In this document: one piece after another, positions 57,790 to 64,000 of the stretch
How positions within the stretch are numbered: position 1 is the first letter of the stretch
Layout of the letters: every line of letters starts with the position of its first letter
NCBI RefSeq assembly: GCF_009680455.1
Contig: NZ_WKRD01000007.1
Coordinates: 62,001 to 126,000, forward strand
Length of the DNA: 64,000 nucleotides
Direction of reading: 5' to 3'
Source: Lachnospira eligens
Lineage (GTDB): Bacteria; Bacillota; Clostridia; Lachnospirales; Lachnospiraceae
Made by a program: the position numbers and the translations under genes
The notes under the pieces: model-generated
The model's input: the letters and a program-made list of their open reading frames with translations, nothing else
Database searches by the model: none
What the model was told of the DNA's origin: nothing

Positions 57790-60519
57790 TTAAATATCTG
57801 TATTTTCTTCATTAAAATTATCTTCTTCATCTTCAATAGAAGAGAGAAGACTGTCAGTAAGTTCATCATCAATATCAGGTGATTCAAGATTCTCGAAATC
57901 ATCCATATCATCAAGAATAGAACTTTCTATATTATCATCAGACAGTTTCTTAATATCTTTGTTAGTAAGAGACGGATCATCAAGATATTTTCTGATAACT
58001 AACGGAAAATGTGCCATATTTACTTTTTCTGCTTTAATAAAGCAGCTGGCAAGATAAATGCCAATCAATATAATAATGCAAAGTGTAGTAATAACGCAAC
58101 CCAATATTAAATTAACAGGACGATATTTTAATACAACGGTATGAGTTCCGGCACTTACGTCAACACATAACAATGCATTTTCCCAGGCATAAGTGTCAGC
58201 TTTCTTGCCATCAATATACACAGACCAGCCACCATCGTATGGAATAGAGAATAATATTGCTTTGTCTGAGGAAGCAGTAAGAGTTCCTGTAAATTTAGTA
58301 TCAGAGAATTTCTCAACCTGATAGCTTTCTGAATTGAGTTTATTGTAAGCCCTGATGAATTTGTCTTCATCGAGTGTGTATACAGAAAGATTCATTCCGC
58401 CGGTATCAGAAGTTACTTCGACAGTATCTGTGTCGTGGACATAACCAATATCAAGAATCCGGTTATTGCTCTTTATATTATTGTAGGTGTAAGTGGTTGT
58501 GTTATTAATAGTAACAGTTACGGAATCAACAGATTTATTCGCAACTGACAGGTACATATGACCACTCTTTGAAGGTGTGATAATACAATCGGCTTCAGTA
58601 GGGAATGAAGTAGTATATTCAAATACATCACTTATTCCGGTAAGAGATTGAATAAGAATATTCTGGTTCTCAATACCATTGTTATTCTTAGCCATAACAA
58701 GGTCATATGCTGTTGAACTGTTAATCGCATAACCAATAGGAAGTGTGTAATTATTCTTATACACAAATTCACCATCGCTGCCTGTATAATAATTTCTTAT
58801 ATCACTTTCAACTAAAAGTCGGTTAGAAATAGTGTATTTTACAGAGAAAAGAGAATCAGTAACAGCGGTAAGACCATTGCAGCCATATGCATTAGTTGAA
58901 TTTTCCATTCCTATAAGGTTGTAAAGCTTTGACATCCCTGCATTGCATGTTGATGAAAATGTTGAAACAGTTCGGTAATTATGCCATGCACCATCATTTT
59001 TAGAACGCGCTCCAAAAAGCTTATCCATTCTATAGAAGGATGTGTCATTATCAGATACGGTTTTTGTAACAGTCTTTACGGCATCATAATCAAGAAGATA
59101 TGATGTACGGCTTGTTGTTCCAATACCGGTTGCATCCATATTCATTGTACATTCAATGATTGATACTGAGAATGTAAGCATAAGAACGACAGGAATCTTG
59201 AACTTGGCGTTGTTATGAATAAACATTAACAGACCATATATAAGAATAAATATTCCACTTATATATACACTCTTAAATGAATATTCAGTCTCTGAGTTAA
59301 TAAAAAGTTCTTCCATAATAAGCAGAAGACCAATTGCAATCCATAATGATGCACCAAGCTGCCTGTTAGTAGAATTCTTAAGGTTAATAACAGCTTCATA
59401 GCACATTGCAAGCAGGAAGAATATATATATGAATGACTGTCTGCAAGGCAGGCTGTTAGGAAAATGCATACCATGCCATATATAGTTAGGTATATTTAAG
59501 TTAAATGCTGTCAGGAAGATAAGCAGGATGACACATTTGCCAATCTTTTCACGTGCATTGACTTTGCTGCACATAATATAAAGCGGTAGCAGTACAAAAA
59601 CAGCAACGCCGCAGTATATGTTAGGCAGATGATCCAGTCCTAAATGAACCGGAATGTTGATAAGCTGTCTTGTGAGCATTGATAATATGCTGAAATAAGA
59701 AATAAGCTTATCAGGGAATGTCGTGTCGCTTGAGGCTGAAAGTGAAAATGTATAGAATTCAGGCAGAAGAAGACACGCTCCCAGTCCACCGGCAAGCAGT
59801 GAATATACACAGAAATTAATAAATTTCTTCACATACTGCATAGGGCTTTTAATACCGTTATAAGCAATCATAAGAACAACATAGTAAATCACTACTGAAA
59901 GGCATACCATGATTGCAATATAATAATTAGTAAATATACATAATCCTAGAGTTATGCAATAGAATATGCAGCGGTTCTCATTAACAAGTCGTTCAAGTCC
60001 AAGCATGATAAGTGGAATCAGAATAACACAGTCAAGCCACATAATATTCCAGCTGTATGCCGCAATGAAGCCGGACATACCATAGAACATACCGAATATG
60101 GCAGCAATTACATGCTTGTTATTATTGTGTTTAGTAAGATAATACGTTAAAGAAAGACTGCTGCCAGCTATCTTAAGTATTATAAATGCATTCATTATCT
60201 CTATAGTGTATTTCTGTGGAAAAAGTGCAACGAACCAGTTAGATGGACTTGCAAGGTAATATGCAAACAGAGATGTGAAGTTAGTTCCCATTCCTATATT
60301 CCATGAGTAAGTAAGACTTTCACCATTTCTTATCTTGTGCCACAGTTCTGAAAAGAATGGCGCATACTGATGATACATGTCAGACCTCAGATAACATTCG
60401 TTTCCCCATGGAAATATGCCTCTTGTATAGTACAGTGCCATCATCATTATAACTGGAAGTACAAAGGCAGCAAGATATGTAAAGTTAGAATTAAGAATTG
60501 ATTTCTTTGATGAATTCAT
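57790..60519 (-). CDS. YfhO-family multipass membrane protein
   Basis: 909 residues. N-terminal half with about 11-13 membrane helices (TYLAAFVLPVIMMMALYYTR, LAGGLGACLLLPEFYTFSLS) and the family block PWGNECYLRSDMYHQYAPFF. A large extracytoplasmic domain (about 480-770) follows with KAILFSIPYDGGWSVYIDGK and ADTYAWENALLCVDVSAGTH, then a last helix and an acidic cytoplasmic tail rich in Asp/Glu. YfhO proteins are GT-C-like and are implicated in glycosylation of lipoteichoic acid or glycolipids in Bacillus and Listeria. The specific substrate here is unknown. Confidence 0.88.
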   Translation of the reverse strand: MNSSKKSILNSNFTYLAAFVLPVIMMMALYYTRGIFPWGNECYLRSDMYHQYAPFFSELWHKIRNGESLTYSWNIGMGTNFTSLFAYYLASPSNWFVALFPQKYTIEIMNAFIILKIAGSSLSLTYYLTKHNNNKHVIAAIFGMFYGMSGFIAAYSWNIMWLDCVILIPLIMLGLERLVNENRCIFYCITLGLCIFTNYYIAIMVCLSVVIYYVVLMIAYNGIKSPMQYVKKFINFCVYSLLAGGLGACLLLPEFYTFSLSASSDTTFPDKLISYFSILSMLTRQLINIPVHLGLDHLPNIYCGVAVFVLLPLYIMCSKVNAREKIGKCVILLIFLTAFNLNIPNYIWHGMHFPNSLPCRQSFIYIFFLLAMCYEAVINLKNSTNRQLGASLWIAIGLLLIMEELFINSETEYSFKSVYISGIFILIYGLLMFIHNNAKFKIPVVLMLTFSVSIIECTMNMDATGIGTTSRTSYLLDYDAVKTVTKTVSDNDTSFYRMDKLFGARSKNDGAWHNYRTVSTFSSTCNAGMSKLYNLIGMENSTNAYGCNGLTAVTDSLFSVKYTISNRLLVESDIRNYYTGSDGEFVYKNNYTLPIGYAINSSTAYDLVMAKNNNGIENQNILIQSLTGISDVFEYTTSFPTEADCIITPSKSGHMYLSVANKSVDSVTVTINNTTTYTYNNIKSNNRILDIGYVHDTDTVEVTSDTGGMNLSVYTLDEDKFIRAYNKLNSESYQVEKFSDTKFTGTLTASSDKAILFSIPYDGGWSVYIDGKKADTYAWENALLCVDVSAGTHTVVLKYRPVNLILGCVITTLCIIILIGIYLASCFIKAEKVNMAHFPLVIRKYLDDPSLTNKDIKKLSDDNIESSILDDMDDFENLESPDIDDELTDSLLSSIEDEEDNFNEENTDI

Positions 60520-60679
60520 GGCTTCCCTCCCTTAGCCGGTAATAGTAACATTTTACCAAAGAACGAAAAAAGTGTAAACAATTATAGGCAAATTAGGCTT
60601 GTATTCGATAGTACAATTTTGTAAAATAGAAAAGTACGCAAAAGGAATCTCCAAAGGGTAATGCTTAAGGAGAGTGTAC

Positions 60680-61285
60680 ATGGAATACAGACAATTATAT
60701 AAAAAACACAAAAGGGCTGTGCAATACGGAATATGTGCAGTTTTTCTGATTATAACCGGATTGATATATCTGGCAGGAAGAAAGAACGCTTCAGTGTCAG
60801 AGAATACATTTGCAGATAATGTCGTATCAAGTAGTATAGAAGACAGCTGGCATATGGAAAGTGAATCATCAGTTGAGGACATATATGTGTATATATGTGG
60901 TCATGTTAATTCTCCAGGTGTTGTAAAGTGCCTGAAGGGAACAAGGCTGTATGAAGCAGTGGCAATGGCTGGTGGAGCTGATGATTTGGCTGATATGTCT
61001 GCAGTTAATCTTGCAGCACTTGTTGCTGATGGGGAAAGGATATATATTCCGGCATATGGAGAGGATATTTCTGTTATAGAAGAACAGACAGAGGGGATTG
61101 TTAATATTAATAAAGCTACAGAAAGTGAGCTTATGACACTGCCGGGAATTGGAAGTTCAAGGGCGGCAGATATAGTAAGATACAGGACAGATAATGGCAG
61201 ATTCCAGACAATAGAAGATATAATGAAAGTGTCTGGAATTAAGGAAGCAGCATTTAATAAGATAAAGAATTATATTTGCGTATGA
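60680..61285 (+). CDS. ComEA-like DNA-binding protein (SLBB plus helix-hairpin-helix)
   Basis: 201 residues from ATG 60680, seven bases after GGAG (GTG 60674 is an alternative). Membrane anchor about 18-36 (YGICAVFLIITGLIYLAG). SLBB domain about 70-130 (IYVYICGHVNSPGVVKCLKG, RLYEAVAMAGGADDLADMSA). C-terminal ComEA repeats about 138-200 (INKATESELMTLPGIGSSRA, NGRFQTIEDIMKVSGIKEAA). It is the extracytoplasmic DNA receptor of competence systems, but no ComEC is adjacent, so role in uptake is inferred from family only. Confidence 0.9.
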   Translation: MEYRQLYKKHKRAVQYGICAVFLIITGLIYLAGRKNASVSENTFADNVVSSSIEDSWHMESESSVEDIYVYICGHVNSPGVVKCLKGTRLYEAVAMAGGADDLADMSAVNLAALVADGERIYIPAYGEDISVIEEQTEGIVNINKATESELMTLPGIGSSRAADIVRYRTDNGRFQTIEDIMKVSGIKEAAFNKIKNYICV

Positions 61286-61323
61286 TAAGATGCATATGCA
61301 TAGAAAGTAAAAAGGAGTAGATT

Positions 61324-62013
61324 ATGGCAGGCAGAGTTTTAGTTGTTGATGATGAGAAAATGATTGTTAAGGGACTTAAGTTCAGTCTTATGCAGGATTA
61401 TAGTGTTGTAGACTGTGCATATGATGGTGAAGAAGCTCTCGAGTATGCTAAAAACAATGAATATGACATAATCCTTCTTGATATTATGCTTCCCAAGCTT
61501 GATGGATTATCAGTATGCCAGCAGATAAGAGAGTTTTCAGATGTGCCTATAATTATGCTGACAGCTAAAGGCGATGACATGGACAAGATTCTTGGCCTTG
61601 AGTATGGTGCAGATGATTATATTACAAAACCATTTAATATTCTTGAAGTTAAGGCGAGGATGAAAGCTATTTTAAGAAGAAATGCTGTGACAGAGAAGAA
61701 AGCAGCAAAGAACAATATTATTAATGCGGGTGATATGAAGATAGATTGTGACAGCCGTAATCTGTATATTGCAGGAAGACCTATTAATCTTACTGCTAAG
61801 GAATTTGATCTTCTTGAATTGTTAGCAGTTAATCCAGGAAAGGTATACAGCAGGGATAATCTTCTTAAAGCTGTGTGGGGACAGGATTATTCAGGTGACG
61901 GCAGAACGGTTGATGTCCATATGAGAAGACTTCGTGAGAAGATTGAAGATAATCCGAGTGAACCAAAGTATGTTCACACTAAGTGGGGAGTAGGTTACTA
62001 TTTTAATGTTTAA
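61324..62013 (+). CDS. OmpR/PhoP-family response regulator
   Basis: 229 residues. Receiver domain with acidic pocket D9-D10, phosphoacceptor D53 (DIILLDIMLPKLDGLSV), T (IIMLTAKGDD) and K (DYITKPFN). C-terminal winged-helix DNA-binding domain (about 130-228: INLTAKEFDLLELLAVNPGK, YSRDNLLKAVWGQDYSGDGR, TVDVHMRRLREKIEDNPSEP). It overlaps the kinase gene by eight bases, so the pair is co-translated. AAGGAG lies upstream. Confidence 0.96.
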   Translation: MAGRVLVVDDEKMIVKGLKFSLMQDYSVVDCAYDGEEALEYAKNNEYDIILLDIMLPKLDGLSVCQQIREFSDVPIIMLTAKGDDMDKILGLEYGADDYITKPFNILEVKARMKAILRRNAVTEKKAAKNNIINAGDMKIDCDSRNLYIAGRPINLTAKEFDLLELLAVNPGKVYSRDNLLKAVWGQDYSGDGRTVDVHMRRLREKIEDNPSEPKYVHTKWGVGYYFNV

Positions 62014-63493
62014 TAAGATTAAAAAAAGAAATGACCATAGGAAAATCTTTTTTGACAGAGAATTTGAGTCATTTTTCAGGTTCATAAATAAATATTCAAC
62101 AAGACAGTTCGCAGTTATGGCGGTAATAGTTGCAACAGCGGTAATCTGTACATTTGAAGGTTTTGAGTATATTTACAGGCAGTCTGTAATTACAAGACAG
62201 ACTGCGGTTATACAGAATGAAGCGGTTCTTATTGCAGCAGAATATTCTAATTATGAAAGTCTGGAAGCAGCTGAGAATAATGATATGAACAGCAGACTCA
62301 GCAGTTATTCGGCACTTAATCAGATAAGAATAAGAATTGTTAATCTTAATTATGTTGTCAGTGTTGACACATATTCTATTGATACTAATAAGACAATTCT
62401 TAATCCAAGGGTATTCGATATATTCAGTAATCATAAGAACAGTTCCGGCTATGATAAGAAAACGGGTAATATACAGGCTGCTGTTCCGGTATACAATGAT
62501 TCAGGTACATTTATAGCCGTTCTTGTAGCTGATCTTGATTACACAGAGATAGATGCAATGTTTCACGATGTGAACAGTCAGAATAATAATATTAAACTGG
62601 TTATTATAACAATATGTCTGGCATTACTTATCGTAGGCATATATTTTCTTAACCGGCCTGTAAAAAGGGTGCTTGATATTGTTTCAAATGTAAGTGCAGG
62701 GCATACTGATGAAAGAATCCCTGTCAGGAGTTATACCGAAATACGTGAGATTGCAGATGATTTTAATAATATAATGGACAGAGCTAATGAAACAGACCAG
62801 TCCAGAGCAGAATTTGTTTCGAATGTGTCACATGAATTAAAGACACCTATAACCTCGATTAAAGTATTGGCGGAGTCTCTTAATACGCAGGAAAATGTGC
62901 CAATAGAAGTGTATCAGGAGTTCATGCAGGATATTGTAAGTGAAATAGACAGAGAAAGTAAGATTATAGAAGATTTACTTACTCTTGTCAGAATGGATAA
63001 ATCTGTTGCAACACTTAATATTACATCTGTTAATATGAATGATTTGTTAGAGATGACCCTCAAGAGAGTTAAGCCATTAGCACAGAAAAAGAATATTGAA
63101 CTGCTTTTTGAAAGTTTCAGACCGGTTGTTGCACAGATTGACGAAGTTAAGATGACACAGGTTATATCCAACCTTGTTGAGAATTCTATCAAATACAATG
63201 TCGAAGATGGATGGGTACATGTTTCACTGAATGCAGATTATCAATATTTTTATATAAGAGTTGAAGATTCAGGCATAGGAATACCAGAGGAAAGTATTAA
63301 TAAAATATTTGAAAGATTTTACCGGGTAGATAAGGCAAGGTCGCGTGAAACGGGCGGAACAGGACTTGGACTGGCTATTGTAAGAAACATAATTCTTATG
63401 CATCATGGAACTATTAAGGTTCATAGTGAGGAAAATATAGGAACAACATTTACAATGAGAATACCTCTTAATTATGTTGAAAACCAGCAGTAA
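62006..63493 (+). CDS. Sensor histidine kinase
   Basis: 495 residues. Membrane helices about 34-53 and 197-215 flank a roughly 145-residue extracytoplasmic sensor that resembles a Cache/PAS-like fold. HAMP linker (about 216-268), HisKA with H276 (FVSNVSHELKTPITSIKVLA), N box (LVENSIKYN), G1 (VEDSGIGIPEESINKIFERF) and G2 (GGTGLGLAIV). WalK/VicK-like arrangement, but it lacks the cytoplasmic PAS domain. Signal unknown. It is followed by a lipoprotein gene that may be co-transcribed. Confidence 0.95.
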   Translation: MFNKIKKRNDHRKIFFDREFESFFRFINKYSTRQFAVMAVIVATAVICTFEGFEYIYRQSVITRQTAVIQNEAVLIAAEYSNYESLEAAENNDMNSRLSSYSALNQIRIRIVNLNYVVSVDTYSIDTNKTILNPRVFDIFSNHKNSSGYDKKTGNIQAAVPVYNDSGTFIAVLVADLDYTEIDAMFHDVNSQNNNIKLVIITICLALLIVGIYFLNRPVKRVLDIVSNVSAGHTDERIPVRSYTEIREIADDFNNIMDRANETDQSRAEFVSNVSHELKTPITSIKVLAESLNTQENVPIEVYQEFMQDIVSEIDRESKIIEDLLTLVRMDKSVATLNITSVNMNDLLEMTLKRVKPLAQKKNIELLFESFRPVVAQIDEVKMTQVISNLVENSIKYNVEDGWVHVSLNADYQYFYIRVEDSGIGIPEESINKIFERFYRVDKARSRETGGTGLGLAIVRNIILMHHGTIKVHSEENIGTTFTMRIPLNYVENQQ

Positions 63494-63563
63494 TGCAGGC
63501 GGAAGTATGCCATTGGACATATTTATAAGCTGTTAAGAATATCAGGATAGGAAAGGAGCAGTT

Positions 63564-64000
63564 ATGATGGGACATATAAGGAAAGCTATTATGAAATTGA
63601 CATCCGTTATAATTGTTATTGCAGTAACATTTATAACTGTTTCATGTTCTTCGCAGAAGAAGGGAACTGCATATTCTGTATATTTCCTTAATGAAGACGG
63701 AACATCACTAACTGAAGGCAGAGTATACATTGAAAGTCAGGACGCTGTTTCAGTTGCAAATGAACTCCTTGAAAAAATGAATGTTGCAAAAGGCAGGCAT
63801 ACAAGCATAATTAAGCCGGTGTCTGTATCGCAGCCAACGGTTGAAATTAATGGAATATACGCAGGTGTCTATTATGACAGCTCTTATTATGGAATGAAAC
63901 CAAGTACCGAAGTACTTTACAGGGCAGCAGTTGTTAAAGAATTATCACAGATAAGTGATGTTCTATATGTTAGATTTTATGTTGATGGTAAGGATGCTGT
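63564..64000 (+). CDS. GerMN-domain lipoprotein, 5' part (runs off the window)
   Basis: The frame is open from ATG 63564 (GGAAAGGAGCAG upstream) to the end, 145 codons. Signal peptide KLTSVIIVIAVTFITVSC with lipobox TVSC, then a GerMN-like region (AYSVYFLNEDGTSLTEGRVY, VANELLEKMNVAKGRH, YYGMKPSTEVLYRAAVVKEL). Lipoproteins with GerMN domains often follow two-component systems or germination operons in Clostridia. The 3' end is outside the window, so domain completeness cannot be judged. Confidence 0.8.
   Translation, partial: MMGHIRKAIMKLTSVIIVIAVTFITVSCSSQKKGTAYSVYFLNEDGTSLTEGRVYIESQDAVSVANELLEKMNVAKGRHTSIIKPVSVSQPTVEINGIYAGVYYDSSYYGMKPSTEVLYRAAVVKELSQISDVLYVRFYVDGKDA

Overview
The window is a low-GC Gram-positive chromosome segment carrying an almost intact integrated siphophage. 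Host genes (GGGtGRT protein, ThiT, T-box controlled leuA, RlmH, Maf, YfhO, ComEA-like, OmpR/PhoP-type two-component pair) use AT-rich codons and purine-rich Shine-Dalgarno sites and point to Clostridia, most likely Lachnospiraceae. That assignment is an inference from gene content and style, not a database match.

Layout. 1-508: 3' end of a host GGGtGRT gene. 475-34416: prophage, bounded by a 27-bp direct repeat that lies in the last codons of that gene. Left arm: minus-strand tyrosine integrase, a DnaQ-type exonuclease with BRCT domain and a CI-like repressor, divergent from the early operon across an operator region (4151-4260). Early operon (4307-14925): a circularly permuted cytosine-C5 methyltransferase, many small genes, two SSB-like proteins, a DUF6273 lectin-like protein, an HUH rolling-circle Rep, a VRR-NUC nuclease, ParA, a ParB-DUF3850 fusion and an ArpU-like late regulator. 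Late operon (15110-34224): HNH, terminases, HK97-type portal, protease and capsid, connectors, tail genes with a programmed -1 frameshift, tape measure, Dit, Tal, BppU, a second DUF6273 protein, XkdX, holin and an endolysin with three CW_7 repeats.

The prophage combines an integrase and a complete head-tail module with Rep and ParAB, so it may also live as a plasmid (phage-plasmid). The two DUF6273 genes end in a shared segment whose differences look like adenine-directed mutagenesis by a diversity-generating retroelement. No reverse transcriptase is present in the window, so any such machinery would have to act from elsewhere.

34417-64000 is ordinary chromosome: thiT, tRNA-Pro, an Rpn-type nuclease beside a decayed ABC transporter, a GreA-family gene, a UvrD/PcrA-type helicase, a DUF1292 gene, an Lrp regulator, MoxR-DUF58-membrane protein, leucine T-box and leuA, a repeat-rich wall-anchored surface protein, maf, a HAD phosphatase, rlmH, a PrsA-like protein, a type IIA topoisomerase pair, argH, a YfhO-like protein, a ComEA-like protein, a two-component system and the start of a GerMN lipoprotein. 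Between the topoisomerase pair and argH lie two copies of a roughly 226-bp nested palindrome that share a core but have unrelated, self-complementary outer stems.
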